64,000 nt of DNA from Cronobacter malonaticus LMG 23826 (GCF_001277215.2 NZ_CP013940.1:2356001-2420000), one strand, 5' to 3'; shown: positions 1 to 15,385, counted from the first letter of the stretch. Notes: a model not told the origin generated them from the letters alone. Made by a program: numbers and translations.

Positions 1-168
1 CAGGTTCAGGCCCTGGAACATCATATCGTGATGCGGGCCGCGCGGACCTTTATGGTGCATCATCGGTGCGTTATTCGCGTCAGGTGCCGGGGTCTCCGCC
101 GCCTGTGCCAGATTAGCCGCACCAAGCGCCAGGGTGGAAGCAACGAAGATAGCCGTTAATTTACGCAT
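1..168 (-). CDS. spy: Spy periplasmic chaperone, N-terminal part (cut by window edge)
   Basis: Leftward gene starting at the ATG at 168-166 and running off the window at base 1, so only the first 56 codons are seen. The N-terminus (MRKLTAIFVASTLALGAANL) is a Sec signal peptide closely matching E. coli Spy. It is followed by a Met/His-rich stretch (MMHHKGPRGPHHDMMF), also typical of Spy. Spy is an ATP-independent periplasmic chaperone induced by envelope stress through CpxAR and BaeSR (family knowledge). A good ribosome site (AAGGA) precedes the start. The helical cradle that binds clients lies outside the window. Confidence 0.93.
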   Translation of the reverse strand, partial: MRKLTAIFVASTLALGAANLAQAAETPAPDANNAPMMHHKGPRGPHHDMMFQGLNL

Positions 169-261
169 AATGTTGTCCTTACTTTCAGTTAATTCAGCAA
201 CAGATTGTCGCCTTGACGAGATTAATTCTACGGGCAGATTCGTCAATCAGTCAGAGTCTGA

Positions 262-275
262 GTAAAACAGTGAAA
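262..275 (-). promoter_or_regulatory. Possible CpxR box upstream of spy
   Basis: On the + strand GTAAA, four bases, then TGAAA. This approximates the CpxR direct repeat (GTAAA, short spacer, GTAAA) with a weak second half-site. It lies about 95 bases upstream of the spy start, a gene known to be under CpxR control in E. coli. The match is weak and this is mainly inference. The rest of the 169-438 interval shows no gene. Confidence 0.3.
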
Positions 276-438
276 GCATAAAAAACAATTATTGTGCGAT
301 TGTGGAGAAAATAAGGAAAAACGGAGGAGAAACTTTTTTAAATATCACAACTGATTGATTGTGAAGAGAGTGTGAGCAGTATATAAGCGCGCCGCTGCAA
401 AATAAAGCGCCACGTTCAGAATTTTCCGTATTATTTTT

Positions 439-457
439 GCGGCCCACACAGGGCCGC
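439..457. terminator. Stem-loop at the end of the ast operon
   Basis: A perfect 7-bp stem (GCGGCCC / GGGCCGC, loop ACACA) lies just beyond the astE stop. On the leftward transcript the stem is followed by A-rich rather than U-rich sequence, so it is not a canonical intrinsic terminator in that direction. It may instead protect the 3' end or act with Rho. Confidence 0.45.
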
Positions 458-460
458 ACG

Positions 461-1426
461 TTATTTTATTTCCCGCAGCATTAATCCCGCGCGTAAACCA
501 AGCGCGACGGACGGATTCGGAAACAGCACCCGTTCATTTTCCTGGGCGTAATAGCGCTCATCGTCATCTTCCGCGAGCAGCGTGCCTGCGCTGAATGCCG
601 TGAAATTTTCGGTCTCAGCGGACATATGCAACACAAAGCGATCGCTGCGACGGGTGATTTGCTGCGCCACCTCAAAGCGGCGCGGCGCATCCAGCGCCGC
701 AGGGGCTGGCGAGCCATCCAGCAACGCTGACAGCGCCCGCTGCGTTGGCGCGAACTGGCTGAGATCGTTCTGGCCGAACGGCAGCGCCTTTCCGAGCTCC
801 AGCGTGCAGCTCAGCGCCCCAAAGCGCTCGCACGAAAAGTGCGTGAAGGTGCCGCCCGGCGCGCGGTGAAACACCAACGCCTGTAGCCCGGCGTCGCCAA
901 GCCAGGTGAGAAAATCCTCCGGCCACGCCGTAGTGCGCGCGGGCAGTACGCCAAAGCGCGGGAAGCGCGACGCGCGAATGGCGGTATGCAGATCCAGATG
1001 CCAGCGCACCGTTTCATCGCCCGCCGCGAAAAACGTCTCCAGCGCCTGCTCAAGACGTTGGGCGCGGGCGGTTTCCACACCCGGCGTGGCGGTTTGCCAG
1101 CGCCCGCCAAACAAACGATTGAGATCGTAATCGATAAACCGGCGACCGGCCCGCAGCGCCGCCGGGCTGCCGAGCACCACCAGCAGTCGCCAGACGAGCG
1201 GTTGTTCGCCGCGCACCATCGGCGCGAGGAGCTGCTCCAGCATCTCAACCGGCGCGGTTTCATTACCGTGAATGCCCGCGCTCACCACCAGCGCGCCGCG
1301 CACCTCGCCCGCGGGCGTCAGTTGCAGAATGCCTTCATCCAGCCACTCGATAGTCACACCGCCGCGTTGCAGCGTTGTCCTTGCGGGCGTCTCGCCGCGC
1401 AGCGTCTTACCAATAAAATCGTCCAC
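461..1426 (-). CDS. astE: Succinylglutamate desuccinylase
   Basis: The 321-residue protein matches the family length (322 in E. coli). It performs the last step of the AST arginine pathway, hydrolysing N-succinylglutamate to glutamate and succinate in the cytosol. The zinc-site motif GIHGNETAP is at residues 51-59 (His53 and Glu56 as ligands), and LDLHTA further on supplies the third ligand. The start is a GTG preceded by AAGGAGA with good spacing; no nearby ATG fits better. It is the last gene of astCADBE and begins 9 bases after astB ends, so it is expected to be co-transcribed. Confidence 0.96.
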   Translation of the reverse strand: MDDFIGKTLRGETPARTTLQRGGVTIEWLDEGILQLTPAGEVRGALVVSAGIHGNETAPVEMLEQLLAPMVRGEQPLVWRLLVVLGSPAALRAGRRFIDYDLNRLFGGRWQTATPGVETARAQRLEQALETFFAAGDETVRWHLDLHTAIRASRFPRFGVLPARTTAWPEDFLTWLGDAGLQALVFHRAPGGTFTHFSCERFGALSCTLELGKALPFGQNDLSQFAPTQRALSALLDGSPAPAALDAPRRFEVAQQITRRSDRFVLHMSAETENFTAFSAGTLLAEDDDERYYAQENERVLFPNPSVALGLRAGLMLREIK

Positions 1427-1435
1427 AACGTCTCC

Positions 1436-6517
<5,082 letters not shown>

Positions 6518-6559
6518 TTAGTTGTTAATTAAATGTTCATTTGCGCTCTTACTGTAGAT

Positions 6560-6575
6560 TGCACGCTTCGTGCCA
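6560..6575 (-). promoter_or_regulatory. Sigma-54 (RpoN) promoter for the ast operon
   Basis: Read leftward the sequence is TGGCACGAAGCGTGCA. The consensus TGGCACG-N4-TTGCW is matched at every defined position except one T, with GG at -24 and GC at -12 correctly spaced. Transcription would start near 6549, about 60 bases before the astC ATG. E. coli astC is known to be driven by RpoN with NtrC, so the site fits both sequence and context. Confidence 0.85.
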
Positions 6576-6639
6576 GCCAGAGGAGAAAATGCATACCGGA
6601 GAGCCAGTGACGCTAAATCAATAGGTTACGAATTGTCGT

Positions 6640-6669
6640 TATTCACTTTTATTGCATAAAAAGTGAATA
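6640..6669. promoter_or_regulatory. Inverted repeat, candidate ArgR operator
   Basis: TATTCACTTT and AAAGTGAATA form a perfect 10-bp inverted repeat around a 10-base spacer, followed by more AT-rich TGAATAC/TTATGA words. ArgR boxes contain TGAAT/ATTCA half-sites, and ArgR is an accessory activator of ast in enterics (established knowledge). Assignment of this repeat to ArgR is inference. It sits about 90-120 bases upstream of the predicted transcription start. Apart from this, the sigma-54 promoter and the NtrC-like site, the 6488-6928 gap holds only the xthA promoter region. Confidence 0.45.
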
Positions 6670-6793
6670 CTTTTATGACAAAGCGGCCTTCACCATAAAA
6701 AAAACCGCACTTTTATGCATTGATAAAATATTGTTCTGGATTTGTGATCGTGACCGGGATTTGCCATGAAAACGCGCCCCTTTTCAGGGCATT

Positions 6794-6810
6794 CGCGCCG
6801 TCATGGTGCA
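6794..6810. promoter_or_regulatory. Candidate NtrC enhancer site
   Basis: CGCGCC-GTCAT-GGTGCA matches the NtrC dyad TGCACC-N5-GGTGCA except for two bases in the left arm. It lies roughly 250 bases upstream of the predicted sigma-54 start of astC, a normal distance for an enhancer. It also lies close to the divergent xthA start, so dual effects are possible. Single-site evidence only. Confidence 0.5.
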
Positions 6811-6928
6811 AAAGAATGGGGTTCGCACCGCTTTTAACAATCGTCACAACCTTACCGGGCCGGGAGACGCGCGGGCGGTTTTTCTGTTACCATCGCGCCA
6901 CTCTTGTTCATCCAGTGTGTTCGCGACT

Positions 6929-7735
6929 ATGAAATTCATCTCTTTTAACATCAATGGCCTGCGCGCCCGCCCTCATCAGCTTGCCGCGCTGGTGGAACAG
7001 CATCAGCCGGACGTCATCGGCCTGCAGGAAACTAAAGTCCACGACGATATGTTCCCTCTCGAAGAGGTGGCGAAACTGGGCTACAACGTCTTTTATCATG
7101 GCCAGAAAGGCCACTACGGCGTGGCGCTGCTAACCAAAGCAACGCCGGTTTCCGTGCGCCGCGGCTTTCCGGGCGACGGTGAAGAGGCGCAGCGCCGTAT
7201 CATCATGGCCGAAATCCCTTCTTCTATCGGTGATATTACGGTCATCAACGGCTATTTCCCGCAGGGCGAGAGCCGCGATCACGAGGTGAAATTCCCGGCC
7301 AAAGCGAAGTTTTATCAGGATTTGCAGGACTATCTTGAAACAGCGCTGAGCAACGATAAGCCAGTGCTGATTATGGGCGATATGAATATCAGCCCAGGCG
7401 ATCTGGATATCGGCATCGGCGAAGAGAACCGCAAGCGCTGGCTGCGTACCGGCAAATGTTCGTTCCTGCCGGAAGAGCGCGAATGGATGGGCCGCCTGCT
7501 GAACTGGGGGCTTAAAGATACGTTCCGTCACGCTAACCCCGAAACGAGCGACCGCTACTCCTGGTTCGACTACCGCTCGAAAGGCTTTGACGATAACCGC
7601 GGCCTGCGCATCGACCTGCTGCTGGCGAGCGATCCGCTGATGGCGCGCCTGGCCGATACCGGCATCGATTACGACATCCGCGCGATGGAAAAACCCTCCG
7701 ATCACGCGCCGGTCTGGGCGACCTTCTCGCTGTAA
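6929..7735 (+). CDS. xthA: Exodeoxyribonuclease III
   Basis: The 268-residue protein is the expected length for ExoIII, the major AP endonuclease and 3'-repair exonuclease. It shows the EEP-family motifs: the Mg-ligand Glu in [10 protein letters not shown], the MGDMNISP block (Asp/Asn), and the C-terminal PSDHAPV with the catalytic His. The frame is open further upstream, but the ATG at 6929 gives the conserved N-terminus [15 protein letters not shown], so that start is chosen. It is divergent from the ast operon. Confidence 0.97.
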   Translation: MKFISFNINGLRARPHQLAALVEQHQPDVIGLQETKVHDDMFPLEEVAKLGYNVFYHGQKGHYGVALLTKATPVSVRRGFPGDGEEAQRRIIMAEIPSSIGDITVINGYFPQGESRDHEVKFPAKAKFYQDLQDYLETALSNDKPVLIMGDMNISPGDLDIGIGEENRKRWLRTGKCSFLPEEREWMGRLLNWGLKDTFRHANPETSDRYSWFDYRSKGFDDNRGLRIDLLLASDPLMARLADTGIDYDIRAMEKPSDHAPVWATFSL

Positions 7736-7743
7736 TCTGTTCC

Positions 7744-7770
7744 GCTCCTCCTGTACGGGGAGGAGCCTTT
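7744..7770 (+). terminator. Stem-loop after xthA
   Basis: GCTCCTCC and GGAGGAGC form an 8-bp stem followed by CTTTG, a short U-tract. It lies directly after the xthA stop. Its 3' arm (GGAGGAG) could also be read as a strong Shine-Dalgarno for nudG, so the hairpin may couple termination with control of nudG translation (inference). Confidence 0.55.
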
Positions 7771-7783
7771 GCGGAAAATCACC

Positions 7784-8197
7784 ATGCAAATCATTGATGT
7801 CGTGGCGGCAATTATCGTGCGCGAGGGCCGTTTGCTGCTGGCGCAGCGCTCGCCTGATGGCGATCAGCCGGGGCTGTGGGAATTTCCCGGCGGCAAAGTG
7901 GAGCCGGGCGAAAGCCAGCCTGCGGCGCTGGCGCGTGAGCTTACCGAAGAGCTGGCGATAAGCGCGCGTATTGGCCCGTATGTGGCAAGCCACACGCGTG
8001 AGGTTTCCGGGCGGGTTATTCGGTTACATGCGTGGCAGGTGGACGATTTCGACGGCGAGCCGCAGGCGCTGTGCCACAGTGCGCTCGTCTGGTGTGCGCC
8101 GCGCGAGGCGTTCGACTATGCGCTCGCCCCGGCGGATATTCCACTGCTGGAAGCGTTTATGTCCGCACGCGACGCCACACCAGCGGATTCGTGCTGA
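7784..8197 (+). CDS. nudG: Nudix hydrolase NudG (CTP / oxidised dCTP pyrophosphohydrolase)
   Basis: The 137-residue Nudix protein removes damaged or modified pyrimidine nucleotides such as 5-hydroxy-dCTP. The Nudix box is at residues 34-56 (GGKVEPGES...REL.EEL), with the usual Gly after EE replaced by Ala. The N-terminus MQIIDVVAAII matches E. coli NudG, which favours the ATG at 7784. A TTG at 7769 lies in frame nearer the GGAGGAG ribosome site and is an alternative. The 3' end overlaps ynjH tail to tail by about 40 bases. Confidence 0.93.
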   Translation: MQIIDVVAAIIVREGRLLLAQRSPDGDQPGLWEFPGGKVEPGESQPAALARELTEELAISARIGPYVASHTREVSGRVIRLHAWQVDDFDGEPQALCHSALVWCAPREAFDYALAPADIPLLEAFMSARDATPADSC

Positions 8198-8438
8198 GGG
8201 TTTTCTCGTCGCGCTGGCACTGCAACAGCACGCCATCGGCTTTGATGACCGCCCCTTCTGAGTAGTTCTGATCCTGATAGACGCAGCACTGAACACACTG
8301 CTGCTGCGAACGCTGGCCGCCGGTACTGAACACCTCTTCCGGCACGTTGACCTGCACATCCGGACGCAGCCTGTCGGCGCCCGCCGGCAGTGTGGCCAGC
8401 AGCGCCAGCGCCGCCAGTAAGCATTTTTTCACTGACAC
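8157..8438 (-). CDS. ynjH: YnjH, DUF1496 periplasmic protein
   Basis: A small 93-residue exported protein of unknown function. The N-terminus MSVKKCLLAALALLATLPAGA is a signal peptide with cleavage expected after residue 21. The mature part has two adjacent cysteines (QCCVYQDQNYSEGA) and a third further on, typical of DUF1496, suggesting a disulfide. It converges on and overlaps the end of nudG. The location next to topB is the same as in E. coli. Confidence 0.9.
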   Translation of the reverse strand: MSVKKCLLAALALLATLPAGADRLRPDVQVNVPEEVFSTGGQRSQQQCVQCCVYQDQNYSEGAVIKADGVLLQCQRDEKTLSTNPLVWRRVRT

Positions 8439-8537
8439 CCCGTTTCCCCTCTTGTGATGTTCCTGATTTCACTATAGCGCGTCGCGCTCTCCTTAAGAGG
8501 TTATCGGCGAGACGGGCGCGGAGTTTAGCGCGGCGGT

Positions 8538-10484
8538 TTACTCCGCCGCAGGCTGGGCGCTACCGCGCTTGCGGGACGCAGGCTTTTTGCCGCCTTTGCC
8601 CGCGCGGCGTTTTTGCGCCTGCTGGGGAGCCACCAGACCGCGGAACTGACGCACCGGCGCACTACGCGCCTGATCAATGAGCGTGTAGAGCGTCTGCACC
8701 AGCGGCTGCATGAAATCCTGATAGCGGCACTGTTTTTCGCTGATTTGCGTCAGCGTCGATTCCCACTGCGCGGTCATGTCCGGGCGCGCGGCAAGCTCCG
8801 GCAATGCGTGGATCAGCGCTTTCCCGGCGGGCGTCGAATGAATATAGCGCCCCTGCTTTTCAAGGAAACCGCGCTTAAACAGAAGCTCGATAATGCCCGC
8901 GCGGGTCGCTTCGGTGCCAAGCCCGTCGGTGGCGCGCAGGATCTTCTTCAGATCTTTATCCTGCACGAAACGCGCGATGCCGGTCATGGCCGAGAGCAGC
9001 GTGGCGTCAGTAAAGTGGCGCGGCGGCTGGGTCTGGCGTTCAACCACTTCGCCACGCTCGCAGTGCAGCTCGTCGCCTTTTGCCACCACCGGTAGCGGCG
9101 TACCGTCGTTCTCTTCGTCGCGCTCTTTCGCGCCCAGCAGCGCGCGCCAGCCCGTTTCCGCCAGAAAGCGCGCTTTGGCGATAAATTTGCCGCCGGCTAT
9201 CTCAAGCTCAATGACGCATTTGCGAAACTGCGCGTCCTGGCAGAACTGCATCAGGTACTGACGGGCGATAAGCCCGTAGATTTTCGCCTCGCCGTCAGAG
9301 AGCGACGCGGGCGCGCTGCGCGCTGTGGGGATAATGGCGTGGTGCGCGTCCACTTTTTTGTCATCCCAGCAGCGGTTGCGGCGCTCCGGATCGACCGCGG
9401 GCTGCGGCAGGAGATCCGGCGCGTGAACGCCTATCGCCTTCAGCACCGCATGGCGGCCCGCGAAGTGTTCTTCCGGCAGGTAGCGGCAGTCGGAGCGCGG
9501 ATACGTAATGAGTTTGTGGGTTTCGTACAGCTTCTGGCAGATATCCAGCACCGTCTGCGCGCTCAGGTTGAAGCGTCTCGCGGCCTCGATTTGCAGCGTC
9601 GAGAGCGAGAACGGCAGCGGCGCGGCCTCGCTTTCGCGCTTGTCGTTATAGCTGGTAACCAGCGCAGGCTGTCCTTCAATGCGCTTAACGACATGCTCCG
9701 CCAGCGCGCGGTTGAGGAGCCGCCCTTCTTCATCCTGATAAGGCTCGCAGGCCTCGCTTGGCTGCCAGAGGGCGGTAAAGCGCTCCTGCGCGGGCGTAAT
9801 GATGTGCGCTTTGACCTCAAAGAAATCTTTGGCGACGAAGTTTTCAATCTCTTCGTCGCGCCGCACCACCAGCCCCAGCACAGGCGTCTGGACGCGGCCT
9901 ACCGAGAGCACGCCCTGGTAGCCCGCGTTCTGCCCGAGCAGCGTCCAGGCGCGCGTCATGTTAATGCCGTAAAGCCAGTCCGCGCGGGCGCGGGCGAGCG
10001 CCGAGGTGCTGAGCGGCACAAACTCGCGGTTCTCGCGCAGCTTGTCGATAGCGCGCTCCACCGCCTGCGGGTTGAGATCGTTAATCAGGCAGCGGCGCAC
10101 CTGCTGGCGCTTTTCCGCAGGCAGTTGCAGGTAGTCGAGCACTTCATCCACCAGCAGTTGCCCTTCGCGATCCGGGTCGCCTGCGTGAACAATCTCCTGC
10201 GCCTCGCGCAGCAGCTTTTTGATGACGTTAAGCTGCTTTGCGACAGACGGTTTCGGCTGGAGTTGCCACTTTTCCGGCACGATGGGTAAGTCGGCGAGAT
10301 TCCAGCGGCCATAACGACTGTCATAGGCGTCCGGCTGCGCCTGCTCCAGCAGATGCCCGACGCACCAGGTGACCACCTGGCCGTTCCCGCACTCAATAAA
10401 CCCGTCGCCCCGGCGGTGCGGTTTCGGCAACACGTCGGCGATGGCGCGCCCCAGACTGGGCTTTTCGGCAATAAACAACCGCAT
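8538..10484 (-). CDS. topB: DNA topoisomerase III
   Basis: The 648-residue type IA topoisomerase decatenates DNA through single-strand passage. The toprim domain is N-terminal (acidic motif DPDREG at 103-108 binding Mg), and the active-site tyrosine is Tyr328 ([11 protein letters not shown]). The C-terminal tail is Lys/Arg-rich ([16 protein letters not shown]), the usual DNA-binding end. It starts three bases after selD stops, so it is in the ydjA-selD-topB unit. Length is close to the E. coli 653. Confidence 0.97.
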   Translation of the reverse strand: MRLFIAEKPSLGRAIADVLPKPHRRGDGFIECGNGQVVTWCVGHLLEQAQPDAYDSRYGRWNLADLPIVPEKWQLQPKPSVAKQLNVIKKLLREAQEIVHAGDPDREGQLLVDEVLDYLQLPAEKRQQVRRCLINDLNPQAVERAIDKLRENREFVPLSTSALARARADWLYGINMTRAWTLLGQNAGYQGVLSVGRVQTPVLGLVVRRDEEIENFVAKDFFEVKAHIITPAQERFTALWQPSEACEPYQDEEGRLLNRALAEHVVKRIEGQPALVTSYNDKRESEAAPLPFSLSTLQIEAARRFNLSAQTVLDICQKLYETHKLITYPRSDCRYLPEEHFAGRHAVLKAIGVHAPDLLPQPAVDPERRNRCWDDKKVDAHHAIIPTARSAPASLSDGEAKIYGLIARQYLMQFCQDAQFRKCVIELEIAGGKFIAKARFLAETGWRALLGAKERDEENDGTPLPVVAKGDELHCERGEVVERQTQPPRHFTDATLLSAMTGIARFVQDKDLKKILRATDGLGTEATRAGIIELLFKRGFLEKQGRYIHSTPAGKALIHALPELAARPDMTAQWESTLTQISEKQCRYQDFMQPLVQTLYTLIDQARSAPVRQFRGLVAPQQAQKRRAGKGGKKPASRKRGSAQPAAE

Positions 10485-10487
10485 CGA

Positions 10488-11531
10488 TTAGCGAATCTCC
10501 ACCATCGGACGGCCGCCGCGCGCGGTTTTCAGCTCGCCAATGGCGCTAAGCGTGATGCCATGCTGTGCCGCCACGGCCTGCACCTGCGCTTCTGCGGCTG
10601 GCTCCACCGCCAGCAGCAGGCCGCCGGAGGTTTGCGGATCGCACAGCAGGCTGCGCCAGGCGTCCGGCATGTCGCCCATCAGGTGGCCGTAGCTCGCAAA
10701 GTTACGGCTGGTGCCGCCCGGCACCGCGCCCTGCGCGATGTATTCTTCAACGCCTGGCAGTTTCGGCACGGCCTCATACCAGAGCTCCGCCTGCAGGCCC
10801 GCGCCCTGGCACACTTCGCTGAGGTGTCCCAGTAGCCCGAAGCCGGTGACATCCGTCATCGCCCGGACGCCGTCGATCTCTGCGAAATCAGCGCCCGCTT
10901 TATTCATGGTGCACATCACTTCTGTCGCCAGCCCCTGATGCTCAGGGCGCAGCAGCGATTTTTTCTCGGCGGTGGTCAGCACGCCGATACCCAGCGGTTT
11001 GGTGAGAAAGAGTTTGCAGCCCGCCTCGGCGGTGCTGTTTTTCTTCACGCGTTCGGTCGGCACGACGCCTGTGACCGCCAGGCCGAAAATCGGCTCCGGC
11101 GCGTCGATGGAGTGGCCGCCCGCGAGCGCAATGCCCGCCTGCTGACACGCAAAGCGCCCGCCTTCCACCACCTCGCGCGCGATTTCCGGCGCGAGCGTGT
11201 TAACCGGCCAGCCGAGGATCGCAATCGCCATGATCGGTTTGCCGCCCATCGCGTAGATGTCGCTGATGGCGTTGGTCGCAGCGATTCGGCCGAAATCGAA
11301 CGGGTTGTCCACGATAGGCATGAAGAAATCCGTGGTGCTGATAACGCTCGTGCCGTTGCCGAGATCGTACACCGCCGCGTCGTCGCGCGTTTCGTTGCCG
11401 ACAAGCAAGTTGGGGTCGATAAACTTCGCCTGATCGCTGTGCAGGATGGTTTCCAGCACCTTCGGGGAAATTTTACAACCGCAACCTGCTCCGTGGCTGT
11501 ACTGGGTCAGACGAATCGCTTGCTCACTCAT
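10488..11531 (-). CDS. selD: Selenide, water dikinase (selenophosphate synthetase)
   Basis: The 347-residue protein makes selenophosphate, the selenium donor for Sec-tRNA and 2-selenouridine. The glycine-rich N-terminal loop with the catalytic Cys17 ([11 protein letters not shown]) contains cysteine rather than selenocysteine, as in E. coli. The ATP-binding aspartates are in [12 protein letters not shown]. It lies between ydjA and topB in the same leftward order as in E. coli, and AAGGAGC precedes the ATG. Confidence 0.97.
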   Translation of the reverse strand: MSEQAIRLTQYSHGAGCGCKISPKVLETILHSDQAKFIDPNLLVGNETRDDAAVYDLGNGTSVISTTDFFMPIVDNPFDFGRIAATNAISDIYAMGGKPIMAIAILGWPVNTLAPEIAREVVEGGRFACQQAGIALAGGHSIDAPEPIFGLAVTGVVPTERVKKNSTAEAGCKLFLTKPLGIGVLTTAEKKSLLRPEHQGLATEVMCTMNKAGADFAEIDGVRAMTDVTGFGLLGHLSEVCQGAGLQAELWYEAVPKLPGVEEYIAQGAVPGGTSRNFASYGHLMGDMPDAWRSLLCDPQTSGGLLLAVEPAAEAQVQAVAAQHGITLSAIGELKTARGGRPMVEIR

Positions 11532-11678
11532 GGACCGCTCCTTGTTTGGTCAGAATCAGGTGATCGTTGTCATTCGATAAAGCGCGCTTATGGTAGCGCC
11601 AGAAAGACGGGGTGGTAAGTATGGCTGTCTGAATTGCGCCGCTTTTGCTCACAATCCAGACAGTTTTGCGCGTGGCCT

Positions 11679-12230
11679 TCAGAAATGACGCACGAAGGGG
11701 GCGGTGTCCGGCAGGTTAATCGTGGTGGAGGCCTTCAGTTGCGGCGTGCCGAGGTAGAGAAAACCGACAATCTGATCCTGCTCGCGGCATTCAAACGCCT
11801 CGCGCACCAGAGCGTTGTCGGTAAACGGCCCGCTGCGCCAGATGCCGTTAAAGCCCTGGGCGAGCGCCGCCATCTGCATCGCCATCACCGCGCAACCTGC
11901 GCTGACCACCTGCTCCCAGCGCGGCACTTTGTGGTGTTCTTCGCAATGCGCCACCACGGTGATGATAAGCGGCGCGCGGAACGGCGCGTTGCGGGCTTTG
12001 TCGATGGCCTTCTCATCCTGACCGTCAGCGATGGCGGCTTTCTCCAGCAGCGCGCTGAAACGCTCGCGCCCTTCGCCTTCAATGATAAAGAAACGCCACG
12101 GCTGCAGTGTGCCGTGATCCGGCGCGCGCAGGCCCGCCCGCAGAATATTTTCCAGCGCGTCGCCCGCTGGGGCAGGCTCAGCGAGACGTGAGGCGCTGCG
12201 GCGGTTGACCAGCATATCTAATGCATCCAT
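11679..12230 (-). CDS. ydjA: Nitroreductase-family NAD(P)H oxidoreductase YdjA
   Basis: The 183-residue minimal FMN-dependent nitroreductase has the family start [20 protein letters not shown], with FMN-contacting arginines in RRSASR. The physiological substrate is unknown. The frame is open for 10 more codons upstream, but the ATG at 12230 has AAAGGAGAG in front and equals the E. coli length, so it is chosen. It heads the leftward ydjA-selD-topB group; the 147-base gap to selD suggests selD may have its own promoter as well. Confidence 0.94.
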   Translation of the reverse strand: MDALDMLVNRRSASRLAEPAPAGDALENILRAGLRAPDHGTLQPWRFFIIEGEGRERFSALLEKAAIADGQDEKAIDKARNAPFRAPLIITVVAHCEEHHKVPRWEQVVSAGCAVMAMQMAALAQGFNGIWRSGPFTDNALVREAFECREQDQIVGFLYLGTPQLKASTTINLPDTAPFVRHF

Positions 12231-12404
12231 CTCAACTCTCCTTTGATGATTTTTACTCATAAAATTAACACAGCGGTATGTTTTGTTACACCCTGCCCGC
12301 GTTTCCTGCTGACAAGCCCGCCCGTGGTATTTACACTTTGTCGGCGTCCCGCCTGTAGCGGGAGGTTACGGGGTTCCCCGTTATTCACGGATTAGGGAGA
12401 GTAA

Positions 12405-14255
12405 ATGCGTACCCTTTGGCGAATTATTGCCGGATTCTTTAAGTGGACCTGGCGCCTGCTCAATATCATCAGAGAGCTGGTGATGAATCTGCTGTTTCTC
12501 CTGCTGGTGCTGGTGTGCGTCGGCGTCTGGATGCAGTTTAACAGCGGCCCGTCTGAGCCCGGACGCGGCGCGCTGCTGCTTGATATCAGCGGCGTGGTAG
12601 TGGATAAACCGTCGGTCAATAATAAGCTTGGCGCGCTGGGCCGTCAGCTCTTTGGCGCAAGCTCCGACCGCTTACAGGAAAATTCGCTGTTTGATATCGT
12701 CAATGCGATTCGCCAGGCGAAGGACGATCGCAATATCACCGGCATCGTGCTGGATCTGAAAGATTTCGCCGGCGCCGATCAGCCGTCGATGCAGTATATC
12801 GGCAAGGCGCTGCGCGAATTCCGCGACGCCGGCAAACCGGTGTACGCCATCGGCGAAAGCTACAGCCAGGGCCAGTATTACCTCGCGAGCTTCGCCAATA
12901 AGATTTGGCTCTCGCCGCAGGGCACCGTCGATCTGCACGGCTTCGCCACCAATGGCCTCTACTACAAATCACTGCTCGATAAGCTGAAAGTGACCACGCA
13001 TGTGTTCCGCGTCGGCACCTATAAATCCGCCGTCGAGCCGTTTATCCGCGACGATATGTCGCCCGCCGCCCGTGAAGCCGACAGCCGCTGGATTGGCGAA
13101 CTGTGGCAGAACTACCTCGGCACGATCGCGGCTAACCGTCAGGTACCGGCAAGCCAGATCTTCCCTGGCGCTCAGGCGATGATCGCGGGTCTTGAAGCCG
13201 CAGGCGGCGATACCGCGAAATACGCGCTCGACAATAAGCTGGTGGATGAACTGGCGAGCAGCGCGGCCATCGACAAAGCGCTGGTGAAACAGTTTGGCTG
13301 GAGCGACAAGGATAAAGATTTCCGCGCCGTCAGTATTTACGACTACCCGGTGAACAAGCCGTCCGAACAGGGCGAGAGCATTGCCGTGGTGTTCGCTAAT
13401 GGCGCCATCATGGATGGCGAAGAGACGCCGGGGAACGTCGGCGGTGATACCACTGCCGCGCAGATCCGCGACGCGCGTCTGGATCCGAAAGTGAAAGCCA
13501 TTGTGCTGCGGGTGAACAGCCCGGGCGGCAGCGTGACGGCTTCAGAAACCATCCGCCAGGAGCTGGCGGCGGCGAAAGAAGCCGGTAAACCGGTGGTGGT
13601 GTCGATGGGCGGCATGGCGGCGTCCGGCGGTTACTGGATCTCCACACCCGCTAACTACATCGTTGCGAACCCCAGCACGCTCACCGGCTCTATCGGTATC
13701 TTTGGTGTTATCAACACGATGGAAAACAGCCTGGATGCGATTGGCGTGCATACCGACGGCGTGGCGACCTCGCCGCTCGCCGATGTGTCGGTGACCAAAG
13801 CGCTGCCGCCGGAAGTGCAAAAGCTGATGCAGTTAACCATCGAAAACGGTTATCAGCGCTTTATCGGCCTGGTGGCGCAGTCGCGTAACAAAACCCCGCA
13901 GCAGATTGACCAGATTGCGCAGGGCCACGTCTGGACGGGTGAAGACGCGAAGCAAAACGGTTTGGTGGACAGCCTTGGCGATTTCGACGACGCCGTGAAG
14001 AAAGCCGCCGAGCTTGCGAAGCTGAAATCCTGGCATCTCGATTTCTATCAGGATGAGCCTGGCTTTATCGATATGGTGATTGCCAACCTGACCGGCTCGG
14101 TGCACGCGATGCTGCCGCAGGCGCTTCAGGCCTGGCTGCCTGCGCCGGTGGCAGATGCGGCGCTGGCGGCGAAGAAGGAAGGCGATAAGCTCGCGGCCTT
14201 TAACGATCCGCAGAACCGTTACGCTTTCTGCCTCACCTGCGGCGACGTGCGCTAA
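12405..14255 (+). CDS. sppA: Signal peptide peptidase A (protease IV)
   Basis: The 616-residue inner-membrane serine protease of the S49 family degrades cleaved signal peptides. One N-terminal membrane segment lies at about residues 24-45, followed by two tandem S49 domains in the periplasm. The catalytic dyad is split between repeats: Lys207 ([12 protein letters not shown]) in the first and Ser407 ([10 protein letters not shown]) in the second, equivalent to Lys209/Ser409 of E. coli. AGGGAGAG precedes the ATG. A strong terminator follows. Confidence 0.97.
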   Translation: MRTLWRIIAGFFKWTWRLLNIIRELVMNLLFLLLVLVCVGVWMQFNSGPSEPGRGALLLDISGVVVDKPSVNNKLGALGRQLFGASSDRLQENSLFDIVNAIRQAKDDRNITGIVLDLKDFAGADQPSMQYIGKALREFRDAGKPVYAIGESYSQGQYYLASFANKIWLSPQGTVDLHGFATNGLYYKSLLDKLKVTTHVFRVGTYKSAVEPFIRDDMSPAAREADSRWIGELWQNYLGTIAANRQVPASQIFPGAQAMIAGLEAAGGDTAKYALDNKLVDELASSAAIDKALVKQFGWSDKDKDFRAVSIYDYPVNKPSEQGESIAVVFANGAIMDGEETPGNVGGDTTAAQIRDARLDPKVKAIVLRVNSPGGSVTASETIRQELAAAKEAGKPVVVSMGGMAASGGYWISTPANYIVANPSTLTGSIGIFGVINTMENSLDAIGVHTDGVATSPLADVSVTKALPPEVQKLMQLTIENGYQRFIGLVAQSRNKTPQQIDQIAQGHVWTGEDAKQNGLVDSLGDFDDAVKKAAELAKLKSWHLDFYQDEPGFIDMVIANLTGSVHAMLPQALQAWLPAPVADAALAAKKEGDKLAAFNDPQNRYAFCLTCGDVR

Positions 14256-14278
14256 CGCGTCAGCGTCGACCCTGTCAC

Positions 14279-14307
14279 AGCCCGGCCAGCGCCGGGCTGA
14301 TTTTTTT
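14279..14307 (+). terminator. Rho-independent terminator of sppA
   Basis: AGCCCGGC-CAGC-GCCGGGCT, a perfect 8-bp GC-rich stem with a 4-base loop, is followed after GA by seven Ts. It separates sppA from ansA. Confidence 0.92.
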
Positions 14308-14356
14308 GCGCAGCACCTCTATACTGCGCGGGTTTATGCACAACGAAAGCTGACCT

Positions 14357-15373
14357 ATGCAAAAGAAATCGATTTACGTTGCCTATACCGGCGGCACCAT
14401 CGGTATGCAACGCTCCGAACACGGCTACATTCCCGTCTCCGGCCATCTCCAGCAGCAGCTCGCCCAGATGCCGGAGTTTCACCGCCCCGAAATGCCGGAT
14501 TTCACCATTCACGAATATGCGCCCCTGATGGACTCTTCCGATATGACGCCGCAGGACTGGCAGCATATCGCCGAAGATATCAAAGCCCATTACGATGAAT
14601 ATGACGGCTTTGTGATCCTGCATGGCACCGATACGATGGCGTTCACGGCGTCGGCGCTCTCGTTTATGCTGGAGAATCTCAGCAAGCCGGTTATCGTCAC
14701 CGGCTCGCAGATCCCGCTCGCTGAGCTGCGCTCCGACGGGCAGACCAACCTGCTGAACTCCCTCTACGTGGCGGCGAACTACCCGATTAGCGAAGTGACG
14801 CTGTTCTTCAACAACCGGCTCTATCGCGGCAACCGCACCACCAAAGCCCACGCTGACGGTTTCGACGCGTTTGCCTCCCCTAACCTGCCGCCGCTGCTGG
14901 AAGCGGGCATTCATATTCGTCGCCTGAATACGCCACCTGCCCCACACGGCCACGGCGAACTGTGCGTGCACCCGATCACCCCGCAGCCTATCGGCGTGGT
15001 GACGATCTATCCGGGCATTTCCGCTGACGTGGTGCGTAACTTCTTACGCCAGCCGGTGCGGGCGCTGATCCTGCGCTCTTACGGTGTCGGCAACGCGCCG
15101 CAGCACGGCGAGTTCCTCAAAGAGTTGCAGGAAGCGTGCTCGCGCGGGATTGTGGTGGTTAACCTGACGCAGTGTATGTCCGGCAAAGTGAACATGGGCG
15201 GCTATGCTACCGGCAACGCGCTGGCCCATGCGGGCGTCATCAGCGGCTTCGACATGACGGTCGAGGCGACGCTCACCAAACTGCACTATCTGTTAAGCCA
15301 GGGGCTGGAGCCGCAGGCAATTCGCGAAGCGATGATGCGTAACCTGCGCGGCGAGCTGACCCCGGACGATTAA
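14357..15373 (+). CDS. ansA: Cytoplasmic L-asparaginase I
   Basis: The 338-residue protein hydrolyses asparagine to aspartate and ammonia in the cytosol. Both asparaginase signature motifs are present: the N-terminal nucleophile loop AYTGGTIGM and the second motif HGTDTMAFTASAL with the catalytic Thr-Asp pair. It lacks a signal peptide, which distinguishes it from periplasmic AnsB. Length equals E. coli AnsA. It is followed 12 bases later by pncA, so the two form an operon. Confidence 0.97.
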   Translation: MQKKSIYVAYTGGTIGMQRSEHGYIPVSGHLQQQLAQMPEFHRPEMPDFTIHEYAPLMDSSDMTPQDWQHIAEDIKAHYDEYDGFVILHGTDTMAFTASALSFMLENLSKPVIVTGSQIPLAELRSDGQTNLLNSLYVAANYPISEVTLFFNNRLYRGNRTTKAHADGFDAFASPNLPPLLEAGIHIRRLNTPPAPHGHGELCVHPITPQPIGVVTIYPGISADVVRNFLRQPVRALILRSYGVGNAPQHGEFLKELQEACSRGIVVVNLTQCMSGKVNMGGYATGNALAHAGVISGFDMTVEATLTKLHYLLSQGLEPQAIREAMMRNLRGELTPDD

Positions 15374-15385
15374 AAGGAGCATGGT

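Noticed and set aside
9339..10289. 316-codon plus-strand frame over topB
   Set aside because: Antisense to topB, whose toprim and tyrosine motifs are intact; product composition is atypical.
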